Source: Selaginella tamariscina (lineage: Eukaryota > Streptophyta > Lycopodiopsida > Selaginellales > Selaginellaceae). Taken from it: a DNA stretch of 64,000 nucleotides. Positions 11,811 to 28,289 of the stretch are shown one piece after another; within the stretch, counting starts at the first letter, position 1, and the number at the start of each line of letters is the position of its first letter. The translations under genes were made by a program, and so were the position numbers. Location: assembly GCA_003024785.1 (NCBI GenBank), contig PUQB01000791.1, positions 33,163 to 97,162 on the forward strand. Reading direction: 5' to 3'. The notes beneath the pieces were generated by a model. That model was given only the letters and a program-made list of their open reading frames with translations. It had not been told where the DNA came from and made no database searches.

Positions 11811-14800
11811 TTCTTGTGTGATCGTGTTTAGAGATTTGGTCCGTGAAATATACCAAGGGCAACTTACTGTAGAACTGGAAAGAGCGTTTAATCTTCCTGG
11901 ACTTGATCTCTGGGTACGTTTATATGTATTGTATTGATCATTGTGTGTGTGTGTGTGTGTGATACTCAAATTATGTCAAATGCAGGGAACAAGTGACCCG
12001 TATGTGTGGCTTCGAGTAGGGGATTGTGCGAAACAGAGTAAAACAGTATGGGTGTAAGTATAATAAGGACCAATTAGTTATCCTTAATGTGTTTACATCT
12101 CAAAATCGTTTGCTTATATTTTGTTTGTTTAGTACAAAAGACCCCGTTTGGAATGAGACATTGGTATTGAACGTTTCAGATCCATCTGAACAAGTGCTTC
12201 AGATCGCAGTATGGGATGCTAATATTCTCAGTTTTCATCGACGGCTCGGCAATTCTCAAGTTGAATTGAGCAACTGGTGCGATGGTATGTAACCTGTTAC
12301 ATGTGTGTGCGTCGTGTGTGTGTGTGTGTGTTATTGTAGCACATGCATCTATACATGCATATATATATGGTGTCTGCGTATTCTGGGAATATGCAGCTAC
12401 ATTAACACACACACACGTGCGCGCGCGGCGTATCTTGTTGAATATAGTTGTTATGCTCTTCCAGGGAAAACGCATACGCTAGAGAGACACTTGGAGGGAA
12501 TGGGCGGAGGAGGAACCGTTCATTTTAAGGTACATGTGCATGTTGATGTATTACATCTATTCATGTATAGAGCTAAATCTGTTCATGTATCTGTGTATAT
12601 TCAGGGTCTCTAGATTATCTATAGATATTTAAGAATATCTAGATAAGCATAATATATCTTCATATTTACATGCAGTTCTATACATGATATCTTAAAGTAT
12701 AATGCAAATACATATAAAATAGACTTCATTGTATCTCATATGTATGCACATGTATAGAATATACTTTTCTATGTATATATGTATTTCAGGTTTCATATAA
12801 AACATTTGAAGAGATAGAAAAAGAGAGAAGAAAATGGGAAGTCCCCTTTCTATCAGATTTAATAAAAGGTGGTCTGGGCTCCGTACTCACGTCAATCCTT
12901 GGTACGGAAGGCATTAAAGTGCAAGACTTTGTTGGATCAACCATTGGCTCTGTACGTATATACTAACACTTTCTATTTAGCTACGTGTTATGAGTTTTTT
13001 ATTTGATGCATACGAAACCACACGCACCGCGCACACACACCAGAATTGCATCTCTCTCTCTCACACACACACTTGTTTCTGTTAAATTTCCCTCGAAATT
13101 CCCATTAAAACTAACGGACTCTAGTTTAAGAATAGCACTGATTATTGAATATACAGTAAGAAGTTTAACCATTGTAAAGAATAGTTATATCTACACACTA
13201 AAAAGAAAAAACAAAAAAAAATGAAAATGAAAATGAAAACATGAAAAATTTATTAATTTAAAGAGTTTTTGTAATCACAGACAAGAATTTAATCCCATGT
13301 TAAGTTATGAATTTAATACTGAGTTTATGACTTCTAAATGTATCAAATTTAGTAAACGTAATACCTATTCCTTTTTTCACTCATCAATATTTTAAAATAC
13401 TAGTTAAATTACGTGCAGACTTCTACTATTGTGGAGAGAGATGAACGGGAGCCCAATGGAGGAATCGATCTGACGGAGGTGATGAAAAACTACCTGGGAA
13501 GTTTCGAAGTGAACATTCCTTGGTTTAACTGGAATATGCCTGATGATAACGAGTTAATGAAGTCTGGGATCGAGTTACAGGCTAAAGCAGATGCACGGTA
13601 TATACAGAAAGGTTTAGCACATTCCCCATCAAGTGATATTTCCAAGGTAAATATGTGTGTGTGTTTGGGGACTAAACGGTTAGTTCTGCAGGAAGAAAGA
13701 AGTGATACCTCTACAGTTATAACACTTCCTGAGATAAAGAGTATACTTATAAACATGTCTGGGCAAATGGAAGAACTCTTAGGCTCGTGGCTAATAAAAA
13801 CTAGTGAAAAATCAGCAGCAGCAGATAAAAAAGAAGCCGCAATTCAAGGTGCGTGTGTCCTGACTTATTTATGTGTATGTGATGTATGTATATAGTTGTA
13901 TAAATGTGTATGAACGTGTATGTACACATATATGTACATATATTGAAGTACACTTGACAGTGGCGGGTCTGGATATTCACAAAGGGAGAAGATGAGAGAG
14001 ATGTTCAAGAGAGCGGAGACGGCAATGGAAGCTTGGGCAATATTGGCTACTTCACTGGGACGTACAAGTTTTGTCAAGTCAGAGTTTCAGAAGATATGCT
14101 TTCTAGAAAGTAAAAACACGGATACACAGGTACCTACCTCTCTCTCTCTCTCTCTCTCTCTCTAAATGTTAGACTTTGTTATTTATTTTGTATAGGTAGC
14201 AGTTTGGCGAGACCTTCGTAACCGAAGGTTGGTTGTGGCTTTTCGTGGGACTGAACAGGTGCCTCTATTATCATCATTGTTGTTGTTATGATGTGCCTTT
14301 ATATTTATTGTCTTCAGTTATTATTATTATTAATTCAACAGTTAACTTGAATTTCTGCAGACTAAATGGAGGGACTTAGCTACAGATCTGATGCTAGTGC
14401 CCACTAGGTAAGGCATTAAAGTCCACACACACACACACACATATGTACACTCCTGTATACATACACGCACGTAGAAACGGGCACACATGAGAGAGAGCGA
14501 GAGAGAGAGTTAGTTACGCTTTGAATTCCAGTTTTAACCCAGAACGAGTAACTGATGGTGAAACTAAGGATGAGATATTGGTAAGTTTTTGTTCAAGAAG
14601 ACATTTTAAAGAGAAGGTTATACGTTTATGTAATAAAATAAGTGTTTTTCTTAACAGATCCATACTGGCTTTTTAAACTGCTTATGACTCTGTTCGACCT
14701 CGGCTTTTGTCTATCATCAAAAAATGTGCTGCAAGGTGTGTGTGTGTGTGTCGTTTGTGTGTAACATACATACATACCTATATATATAGGAAGGGACGAC

Positions 14801-15118
14801 GACGAGGAAAATCCATCAAAATGGCACATATATATGACTGGTCATAGCCTGGGTGGTGCCTTAGCAACTCTCCTAGCACTTGATCTTTCACAAACTCAGA
14901 TGTTCAAGTATGTTTGAGACTTAATTTTTAATTACTTCCATCTTAGTACTATTTATTTACTTGAATCATTTATCTAGTTCCTTATCATCATAGGCAGGGA
15001 GAAGTGAAGCTATCAATGTACAACTTTGGTTCACCTAGAGTTGGAAACAAAGCTTTTGCTGAGCACTACAACAAGGTAAATAAATTATACGTGTGTGTGT
15101 GCGTGCGTGCGTGCGTGC

Positions 15119-15149
<31 letters not shown>

Positions 15150-15985
15150 TACAGTTATATTGTGTTATTCAGGTTATCAAGGATAGCTGGCGCATTGTAA
15201 ACCATCGAGATATCATTCCCACTGTGCCTAGACTGATGGGCTATTGCCATGTTGCTCATCCCGTTTATTTGTCTACTCTAGAGGTATGTACATCTTAGTG
15301 TTGAATACACATGCATACACACAGACACAGACACACACACGTGTGTGTGTCTGTGTGTACTATTTATACGTAGACATAAACAACACACACATATAGTAGT
15401 GTGTGTGTGTGTGTGAAGCAATATTTATTTGCAGGATAGTGATCTTTTGGACGATGTGATTGGTGAAGCAACACCCGTCGGAATTGTAGGAGAATTTGTA
15501 AGTAAAAACATAATTAAACGATGCATTAGTCATGTAACATAATTTAATGTAAATACTATTTTATGAATGATATAATTAAGTTTCTTTTTTCAGTTAAAAG
15601 GAGAGAAGCAGCTTATAAATAGGCTCCTTGAAACTGAGATAACCATGCTTAGAGCTCTAAGAGACGGAACAGCAATAATGCAACATATGGAGGATTTCTA
15701 CTATATCGCATTACTAGAGGTAACACACACACACACGTATATATATTATATATAGAGAGAGATCTACATCTGTGTCTAACATACATGGGTCTTTATATGT
15801 CTGTTTAACCTCACTTCTTATATGTGTGTGTGTGTGTGTGTGGTTATATACATACATAATTATAATCTTATTATAATTTGCTTCATTTGAAGGGAAATTC
15901 TGTACTAATTGTGCATATGCCCAGAGAGTTGGTTCGTCAAAGTGTAATATCACTGATGTTTGTGCCGCTGTCTCGCAGCGAGTGA
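10908..15985 (+). CDS. C2-domain class 3 lipase (plant triacylglycerol-lipase-like)
   Basis: Resembles plant calcium-binding C2 plus lipase-3 proteins such as Arabidopsis At4g13550 (from memory). Roughly 20 exons. After an N-terminal region that may be a plastid transit peptide (10908-11030, alternative ATG 10939-10942), exons from 11711 to 12284 encode a C2 domain: VREIYQGQLTVELERAFNLP, GTSDPYVWLRVGD, TKDPVWNETLVLNVSD. A linker (12465-13852) follows. The lipase domain (13961-15720) includes FKRAETAMEAWAILATS, VAVWRDLRNRRLVVAFRGTE, TKWRDLATDLMLVPTSF, the nucleophile elbow GHSLGGALATLLAL near 14840 and YNFGSPRVGNK. NHRDIIPTVPRLMGYCHV then supplies the usual Asp/His region. One base too many at about 14671-14682 breaks GFLN-AYDSVRP. 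The last exon (15893-15985) and the 5' end are uncertain. Confidence 0.82.
11030..11430 (+). repeat. Imperfect tandem repeats in the lipase 5' region
   Basis: A block reading GAACAGGATGCAA...TTTCT.TGCACxGGATTCAT recurs at about 11033, 11283 and, more diverged, 11392. A second block (CCCTGTTCTTGAGCCGGATT, then CCGTTTTTGGGCCGGATTA) repeats at about 11178 and 11220. Exon structure is unclear here. The stretch may be leader exon, intron or a recently expanded N-terminal coding repeat. Confidence 0.6.
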
Positions 15986-16430
15986 GCTCCAAGTATAAGA
16001 CCAAGCAGCTTTCTGTCTAGGAGAAATTGGTTATAACTCTTCCATAGGTATGTAAGAAAACAGTATATACTATGTACTACAGTCAATTTAATTCCATTGT
16101 CTCTCTCACATAATGAGCACAATTTGTATGTTAGTCAAACATTGCAAGACAGACATAAACACATAACTGAAGTACTCGCTCAGATAGTTTGCATGTGTGT
16201 GTGAATGTGTTATGTGTATAGATGGGGTAGATCTACTTGAAGTAAGATTACCAGCATATACAAAACACACACGTACACATAGCTGTGTGTGTTCGTGCGT
16301 GCATATTGGAGTTTGTATGTATGTGAATAGTGTCGTGACAAACACTGTTCTTTGGAAATAGTGTTAGCCAAAGAGACGCCTTTAAAAGCTTCAACTAAGC
16401 ATGTAAAAAAAAACTCTTATGTTGTATACA
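15986..16430. other. Lipase-carboxypeptidase intergenic region
   Basis: About 445 bp with TG/CA runs. It would hold the lipase 3' end and the carboxypeptidase promoter. An alternative lipase 3' frame runs on to a TAG near 16020. No other gene is seen. Confidence 0.45.
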
Positions 16431-19120
<2,690 letters not shown>

Positions 19121-19421
19121 TTTGTTTTAAATAATTATTAATTAATGGGAAAATTCCCTTCAAATTTTATTACTTACATTATAACAAGTTTTATACTTAT
19201 TAATTAAGCACACTGTTTATCATTAAACACTGTACTTACATTATAACAAGTTTTTAATTATACTAAGGTTGAGCAAAATAGAGGTTACTTTATATATCTA
19301 TCATAAATAAACACTTATTAACTATTAATTATTTTTAATAATTAATCTTTATTCTTAAAAACAAACTGTAGTTTTCATGGTTATTTATTTCATTATTCAT
19401 TTATTATCATCAATGTTATTG

Positions 19422-19453
<32 letters not shown>

Positions 19454-19788
19454 GGATGTACATAATACCGATTCATAAAATATATATACCCCATAAAGTA
19501 TAGTTTTGTGTGTACTACGGTGTATGTGATCATTATCGTATTACACTACATACACAACTGAACTTATGAAAATAGTATATTATATGTGTGTATATATATA
19601 CACATATAAAATTTATTATAATGCTCCAACAAACAGTCACTGGCTAAGTGTGTGTGTGTGTGGGTGTGGGTGTGTGCGGGTGTGTGTATGTATGAGAGAG
19701 AGAGAGAACGTATTGGTGATTGTATAAACCTAAAATGGTCATCATATATGTAGCGTTTCTACTTATACTATTACAAAAATGGCTGACC
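19121..19788. other. Convergent intergenic region with AT and TG repeats
   Basis: This separates the convergent ends of the carboxypeptidase and the transporter gene. It contains (TA)n at 19430-19453, a TGTGTATATATATACACA-type palindrome near 19587 and a TG tract near 19650-19690. No gene is seen. Confidence 0.5.
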
Positions 19789-20204
19789 TTAAACTTCTTC
19801 AGTTTCATTCTTACTTTGTGGTGTTTCTACACTTGCCAGCTCTTTCCCCACTTGCTTTGTGCGCTCCAAGTTGGCACTTTTCTCTCTTGCACCCGCATAT
19901 GACTTATAGTATAAGGAACCAAACACTAAAAACTGCAAAAACAATATACATGCATCATACGTGTGTGTGTGTGGGAGAGATAGAGTGCCAAGTACTGAAG
20001 CTTGGTTTGTGTAGACTTATAAATCACAATGACAATGACAGAAAAATATACATACGTTACTATACACACACAAACGAACTTACCATGCCTGTCCATTGCT
20101 TCCAGCTTAATGGGTGAGCGAACCATAGACATGACACCAATATACTGACGAGCTGTACATACAAAGAACAGAGTGGTCAGGCATATATTTATGGCAAATA
20201 CCTA

Positions 20205-20293
<89 letters not shown>

Positions 20294-22135
20294 CCTGTCT
20301 TGTGGTCATAATAATCGCAAAAGTTAGTGCTCCAAAAGTCCTGATCGTATGGTTAATGAAAAACTGACTAGCAGTGGCAGCCTGAGGACACAATCGTCAG
20401 TATGTGTGCATGATTGGCTCCGTGTATATGCGTCTGTAATAATATCAATTGTTTTATCTTAAAAGTACCAGTGATAAAACTAGAATATGAAAGAAGCAGT
20501 CCCTGTGCCGGGTGATGAAGGATAAAGCTGGTAACCAGTTACCTTGCGTTAAAAGACCTGTATCCATAGAGTTAATTATTTAAATCTTTAATGGTGAGCA
20601 TGTTGTGTGTATGTGCGTGTGTGTGTCAAATGCATATGAAAATTGTAAGAATAGATATACGCAACGAGACACACACACACACACACACACAAAGTAACGT
20701 ACCAAAGATGCTTAAAGCGCAGGAACAAAGAGTTACATATAATATTTGATTGAAAACTTCCATGCTGTAGCCTTTGAAGAGTTTGTCTTGGAAGGTGCTA
20801 GTAAAGCCATCAAATCTGAAAATAAAAAACAATTAATTAATTGAATAATGACTATTACTTAATGAATGATTATTGAGTTTACCCCAAGTAACCTGTCATC
20901 AGAAAAATACCCCATAAAGAGCTCTCTCTCCTCGTTTGATTCATATCCTGCATATAAAGACATATGAAACTAAAACTAACATAATAAAAAACACATAAGA
21001 AATAACGCATAATAATAAAAACACAAAAGAAATTCATACACCATACAGGAGAAAGACTGCGCAGCCCGCTGTGATGCAAAGGGCAAGCATGTAATCTTTT
21101 ACACCATATCTTTTCTGCATGATAATTGTCCCCCATATCTAAGACCATCAAACGATGTAAGTACATAAATCAATCATATACAAATGTTATATAGTGCGCA
21201 CACACACACACACACAATGCAAACATGCTAAGATGAATAAGCTCACCATGACAGGGATCGTCTTTGCAGATTTTCCAAGTGTTTGTACAGGAAAACTAAC
21301 GTATTTCAGAGCCTGAAAACACATTCATTATATATATAGACATACACACACACACACACACACAACACGCCTCATATTGACAGGTTGTTGCAAGAATGTT
21401 TGACAAAGACACTCCTCCATATTTATAAATTGGTGCAACTGGTGATAAATCCTTTTTAAGAAACTGCAACCACATAGAACAACATAAGCAAACACACACA
21501 CACACACATGAACAATACACATACATATTGATCAATTTTCCTGCATATAAAAACATATATACATATATGTATGTATGTACTTACACATTGAGGTATGTAT
21601 ATGTGTGTGCGTATCTAGCATCAGCAAATTGTACCAGCATCATGGATATAGCAAATGCACAAGTGAGAATCCGGTTGCAGAAGACGAGAAAAAGGGAATA
21701 TTGAAAAAACTCCCTATTAGGTGAGCCATAAGGTACTCGGATTATCCTCTCCTGAACAAAAAATTGTACACATTTAATAATGTAAGTAATATTTGAGCCC
21801 CCTTATTCCAATACTTTTAAGGGGATTTAGGGTGCCTAGTTGTTATGACATGGAAGGAAAACCCAATGAGACAAAATAAATAAAAAATTAAGAAAAAAAC
21901 AATGTGAATTCCTTACGTGGCCTTTTCCTATATAAGGTGTGGATCGGCACATAAATGGAAAATTTCTTATACATGGACATTTGATCATAAACACAATACA
22001 TATACAAAATACACACAAACAATACATACACACCTGCATCACGCCGTAGACAAGGAGCGTAGACATGATTCCCAACACGCAGAGAGCCAGCTCCAGAGAT
22101 CGCCTCCGCCGCATCAAAGCCTCCAATGCAGCCAT
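19789..22135 (-). CDS. UDP-galactose/UDP-glucose transporter (UTR5-like, SLC35B type), ten exons
   Basis: Nucleotide-sugar transporter of the drug/metabolite superfamily, expected in ER or Golgi membranes, exchanging cytosolic UDP-hexose for UMP. Exons on the minus strand: 22135-22034, 21751-21635, 21463-21371, 21312-21247, 21138-21040, 20947-20883, 20815-20703, 20557-20469, 20381-20295, 20152-20084 and 19932-19789 (eleven if the last is counted apart). They join without any frame break to 347 residues, close to Arabidopsis UTR5 (recalled). Landmarks are GIMSTLLVYGVMQERIIRVP, FFQYSLFLVFCNR, TTCQYEALKYVSFPVQTLGK, GYLGFDGFTSTFQDKLFKGY, ASQFFINHTIRTFGALTFAI, HPLSWKQWTG and FGSLYYKSY. The C-terminal tail is charged (KNETEEV). 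The intron after 21371 appears to use a GC donor. Telo-box sequences lie just upstream of the ATG. Confidence 0.93.
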
Positions 22136-23440
22136 CCCCTAGAACCCTAAATACAGATAAACCCTAAACGCAGAGCAGGTGCGCTCTTACTTAAACTTTA
22201 CGCGTGCCATGATTTTACCCAACATAATTAACGCATATTCTCGTTTCTTTCATCATGTACCTGGTATATACTTAGTGTGTATATGGACTGCATACAAAGC
22301 TCTATATATTATGTATATACCTGTATCAATAATATAACAAAAAATATAGATATACATGTATATTTGCTATATATTAATAATATATGCGGCTGATGCAGTA
22401 AACCGCTAGTGTCGTGTGTGTGTGTGTGTGTGTGAGTGTGAGAGAGAGAGAGAGAGAGAGATGTATCTACTTGGATATATATAATACTTAAGTTCTTATA
22501 TATAGTGCAGATGCAGATACCTATGTATATTCTATACAACTTGGCTAGTATTCCACTCCTTTAAGCTTGCATACATAAGCATTCACGCACACACACAAGG
22601 TATATACGTAGTTATTCATATACATATATAAATTAATATGGTTGAGGACATTAACATTAATATTTAATTTGAGTTTGATTTTTATGATTGATATTTAACA
22701 TTAATATGGTTAAGGACATTAACATTAATATTTAATTTGAGTTTGATTACCATGTGTCTGACTTAAACCATCTTAAGATGGTTTTCTTTGATACAAATAA
22801 ACTATATAATTTATATTCTTTTTAATTTATATACGTTTAATTTTTAAATAAATTTTATTTTACTGACTTGTCATATATGAAAAATAATAGCAATTTCCTA
22901 TGTGCACTAATTACGAATGATTTTACCATATAATAAAAAAAGATTTATTTATTCACCATCAATCTAAAACACAATGCTTACCATGGTTGATATGTATAAT
23001 CTTATTATAAGATTTATAAATAATCCTTATTATAATATTTATAAGAATCCTTATATTTTATAGTTTAAATATGAGTGGTTTATCAATATTATTAGTAAAT
23101 TAATTAAATTAATTAAAAACAACATCAACGAATCCACCGTGGCACAGATATCATTGTTGATTTTAAATTTATAAATTTAATGTTAATATCAGCAATGGAC
23201 CCACTATATATAATATAATATAATGTAATACATTTAATATATTAATTCTTACTATTTATAAATTTGAATATATAATACAAAATATAGGGTCTTATAAATT
23301 TGTGACGCGCCAATAATTTATGTGAAAGCTGGCAGCCACGTCAGCGTCTTCATCCTCTTACTTAAGCGACACGTGGACTGAAGAATATACCTCCTTCCTC
23401 GCCATTACATTCTAGGGTTTGTCTAAGGGAGCAAACAGTA
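22136..23440. promoter_or_regulatory. Divergent intergenic region, transporter / LON2, with telo-boxes
   Basis: CCCTAAA-type motifs lie close to both starts: GAACCCTAAAT and AAACCCTAAACG at 22142-22170 for the transporter, and CTAGGGTTT at about 23412-23420 for LON2. The middle is AT-rich, with TG/AG repeats at 22414-22460 and the direct repeat listed separately. No gene is seen inside. Confidence 0.5.
22634..22749. repeat. Direct repeat, two copies of about 48 bp
   Basis: TTAATATGGTTGAGGACATT and the following 28 bases at 22634-22681 recur almost exactly at 22701-22748 (one G/A change), separated by 19 bp. The function is unknown; it may be a local duplication. Confidence 0.8.
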
Positions 23441-25033
23441 ATGGCGGCACAATCTGGCGATGTCGTGGAGCTGCCTCAGCGCCTTGCAATTATGCTGTTT
23501 AGGAACCGTGTATTACTTCCTGGTGCAGTTGTGAGGATCAGATGCACTTCTCCCACTAAGTAAGTGTTCAAAATCTCATATAAATCTTAAGTTTTTCAGT
23601 TAATATGAAGCAAAAACTGTGAATTTATGTATTTGTGTTGTTAAAACTCTCCATTTCTTACTTAAGTTTTGCTTGAATTTCTCATTTAAAACTGTGGAAA
23701 TAATGTATTGCATTTTTTTTCAGTGTTAGATTGGTAGAACAAGAGCTGTGGCAGAAGGAAGACAGGGGATTGATTGGAGTCTTGCCAGTGAGAGACTTAC
23801 AACAGAGTACTGAGGGCTCACCTTCTCCTTCACCTGCAGTTCAACAGCAGTCAATTCAAGGTAAATTATTTTTAGTTAAGTATTGTACTGTTATGTTTTA
23901 TAAAAGACGTTTAATAAGAGATAGAGTATACACACACGCACACCCACACGTAGTACGCATATAAACAAATTTAATTTATGCAGGGGAGAAAGTTAATGGA
24001 TCAGCTTATCCAGATTTCCAACAAACATTAGGAAAGCAGAATCAAGACCTTGTACAATGGCATCCGAGGTATTTAACTTATGTTTAAACATAAACAATAT
24101 AATAAACAATATAGTTTATCAATGAATATCTAGGTGTCTTTTACTTACGGTTTTTGAGTTTTATATAGAGGAGTTGCAGCTCGAGCTTTACATTTATCAA
24201 GAGGCATGGAGAAGCCCAGTGGTCGTGTTACATACACAGTGGTGCTCGAAGGCTGCTGCAGATTCAGCCTCAAAGACATGAATGCACGTGGCTCTTATAA
24301 TACAGCTCGCATTGCACAGCTTGACATGACTAAAGCAGGTGCATAGATTTTTTTACATATGCAGGTGTGTGTGTGTGTGTGGATTTATGCATACATACAT
24401 AGACATGTTTCTGTGCAGAATTGGAGCAGGCAGAGCGTGACCCGGAAGTTCAAGTTCTTGGGAGACAATTCAAGGTGGTTGCAGCTGAGTTAATTTCTGC
24501 TTTGGAGCAGGTACTGAGTGATTTAAACACATAATTAATTGTCGATTTAAACTATAAAACTTAATTGTCGATCTAAACTATAAACTAAAGCATACTTAAA
24601 GTTACTAATATTTTGTTAAAAACTATGTATAACTGTGTGTTTTGCAGAAGCAAAAGACTGTTGGACGCTCAAAGATACTGTTGGAGACAACCCCTGCGCA
24701 CAGGCTTGCAGATATATTTGTTGCAAATTTTGAAAACAATTTTGAAGATCGGCTCGCCATGCTAGATGCTGTGGACCTTAAACAGAGATTAACTAAAGCC
24801 ACTGCAATAATCACTCGACACCTTCAGGTATTATATGTGTATTGATATATGCGTACTTTTGTGTATATCTTATTGGATTATGAATCCAGACTATCAAGGT
24901 TGCTGAGAAGATATCACAAAAGGTTGAGGGACAACTTTCGAAGTCTCAAAAGGAGTTTCTTCTACGTCAGCAAGTAAATGCCATTATATACATATACATA
25001 CACTAATGGGTGTGTGTCTCTGTGTGTGTGTGT

Positions 25034-25068
<35 letters not shown>

Positions 25069-28000
25069 TAGATGAAAGCAATCAAAGAGGAACTTGGAGA
25101 TAACGATGATGATGAGGATGATGTAGTAGCTCTGGAAAAGAAAATGCAAAATGTAGGCATGCCCGCTAATGTCTGGAAACATGCACAAAGAGAGTTAAGG
25201 TAATCTAACGACTTAATTGAATATTAAGAGACACACGCACACACATGATTACAGTGTACAGATCATGTGATATAGTATATGCATAAGTGTACTATTTGTA
25301 TATGAAAATATTTTCTTACCAATTTAGAAAAAACATGCACAAATAGAAATAAGATAAAGACCATTTTGTGAACTGGATACTAGTTTAACTTTGTTCGATG
25401 CTCAGTATCTTATATATACAATAGTATATTAAATGCTTATAATAACGATAATGTAGTATATCCGTACGTGATATTTATATACACTATTATATGATGGTTA
25501 ATTGGTTATGATTCATTGTATAGTATAGGTTTAGAAAACATTGTATATACTGTATAACCAGTACATGATGGTGCTTATATATGTATCGGTATTTTGTAGG
25601 AGGTTGAGAAAGATGCAACCACAGCAACCAGGTTATGGAAGCTCAAGAGCTTACCTGGAATTACTGTCCGAATTGCCATGGCAAATAAGCAGTGAAGAAC
25701 GCGAACTTGACCTTGCGGCGGCTAAGGAGCGTTTAGACAGTGAGCATTATGGACTAGGCAAAGTCAAAAAACGCATAATCGAGTATCTGGCTGTTCGCAA
25801 GGTGTGTGTGTGTTTAGATACTGGATAATGAGTATATTATTATGATATATGTGTGCTTTAAACTGTTGAGTTGGATATACTTCTTTGACACATTTACGGC
25901 TTAATGGTATTTGCTTGTTGGTTTCTATTAGTTATTATACTATATATTAACTAATTATATTTTTAATTTAACAGTTAAAACCGGATGCAAGGGGTCCTGT
26001 TTTATGTTTCGTTGGCCCACCTGGTGTTGGAAAAACATCTTTAGCTTCTTCCATATCTGGAGCTTTAGGAAGGCTATTTATTCGAATTTCGCTTGGTGGT
26101 GTGAAAGATGAAGCGGATATTCGAGGGCATCGTAGAACGTATATTGGGAGCATGCCTGGACGTCTCATTGAAGGCATCAAGGTTAGTATTAAACTGGTAA
26201 TAGTGTTAAATCAATATATTATCATGATTAACGTTATAAATATCGTTAATGATACTTTTATTTATATATCATTTTATTACAGAGGGTTGGGGTTAATAAC
26301 CCTGTTATGCTACTTGATGAGATAGACAAGACTGGTACAGATGTTCGTGGAGATCCAGCATCTGCTTTATTAGAAGTTCTTGATCCTGAACAGAATAAAA
26401 CATTCAACGATCAGTAAGTGTATGCACATATCTATACACGTGTGTGTGTGTGTGTGTGTATAGAGAGAGAGAGAGAGACATACATGCATATTGTGATTAT
26501 GTTAAAGCGAATCCATGGTAGCATTTTGAAGCAGTAAGTGTATATACATCACACTGTGCACTCGTATATAACTACGATCATATAGAAATCGCAACGAATG
26601 CCACTATGTGCATATACATATATATGGTGTATATTATGAAAACATATAATTACAGCAGATGCCGCTATTTGGCATATGCAGACAGCATTATGAACTACTT
26701 TTGAGTAGTGCTCAGACACATCAACACATGTCACTAAATTGGCAATCTATACATCTGTTATGCGCCAGTTAAATAGACATTCATTGCATAGTGACCTATA
26801 CCCAAGATACATGGTGTGTGTGTGAGAGAGAGTGTGAGTGTGAGTGTGCGAGTGAGTGAGTGAGTGAGAGAGAGATTTGAAACCCATTCAAACTTGTTTT
26901 GTTTTTTCAGCTATCTTAATGTGCCATTTGATTTGTCGAAGGTGGTCTTTGTTGCAACTGCTAACAGAGTACAGCCTATTTCACCCCCTTTATTAGACCG
27001 TATGGAGGTCATAGAGCTGCCTGGTTACACTTCTGAAGAAAAACTTTGTATTGCTATGCGGCATCTCATTCCCCGTGTACTTGAAAATCATGGTATTACT
27101 TCTCGGCATTTGGAAATTCCGGAGGTGTGTGGTGTGTGTGTGATTCAATGCTTTAAATACACAAAACACATATATATACATTATGGCAGTGAAAGATATA
27201 TATAATTAGCGGTGTTCATGTATGTGTGTGTGTGTGTGTGTGTTACAGCCAGTCATATATTGCTATTAATGGTGTTTGTCCATTTTCTTTTTATATACTT
27301 AGTTTATTTATTTATTTAAAACAGGCAATGGTAGAGCTAATAATCCAGAGATATACGAGAGGCTGGAGTTCGAAACCTGGAAAGGCACATAGCAGCACTA
27401 GCAAGGGCAGCAGCAGTCAAAGTAGCAGAGAGAGAATGTTCTCTTCGAGCAGTGCAATCTGAGCAGTCCAATTCTTTAAATGCTGTGCAATCTGAGCCGT
27501 CTACTGTTTCCGAGAATGGAGGACTTGCAGAAGGAGAGATTGATATGGAGGTTGAAGTTATGGGTGTTCATGGACGTGACCTCGCTCAGGACATCGCTGC
27601 TGGCGTGCAACCCTTACATGTGGATGAGGCTATGCTCGAGTCTGTTCTTGGCGTAAGTATATATTATATATATAAAACCTATACATACATATATTACGTA
27701 GTAACATATCGATTATTGATTTGTACACACACATATACATATATACTGTTGTTTACAACCACTGTTACCACTAAGGATTTAGTTTATTGGATGAACTTAA
27801 TTAAGACTTGGTTATTTGCAGCCACCTAAGTACGATGGGAAAGAAACGTCAGAGAGAGTGTCTACACCAGGAGTTGCTGTAGGACTTGTGTGGACAGCTG
27901 TCGGTGGTGAGGTTCAATTCGTGGAGGTTACCGCCATGACCGGTAAAGGCGACCTGCACTTAACCGGTCAACTTGGTGACGTCATCAAGGAATCTGCACA

Positions 28001-28219
28001 AATAGCCCTTACTTGGGTACGTTTTTACTAAATTATTATTATGCCATATATTTGGTGTTAATTCTGCTTTCCTCTTTGAACAAATGTGCACTTTATATAC
28101 CTGTTTAGAGAATTGGACATGTATGACGACATGTATGTATACTTTCCTCTTTGAGACACAGTCTGGCATGTATAAGCATTAGAAGCGAGTTTCGACTGTT
28201 ATACATATTGCGTATATGC

Positions 28220-28289
<70 letters not shown>
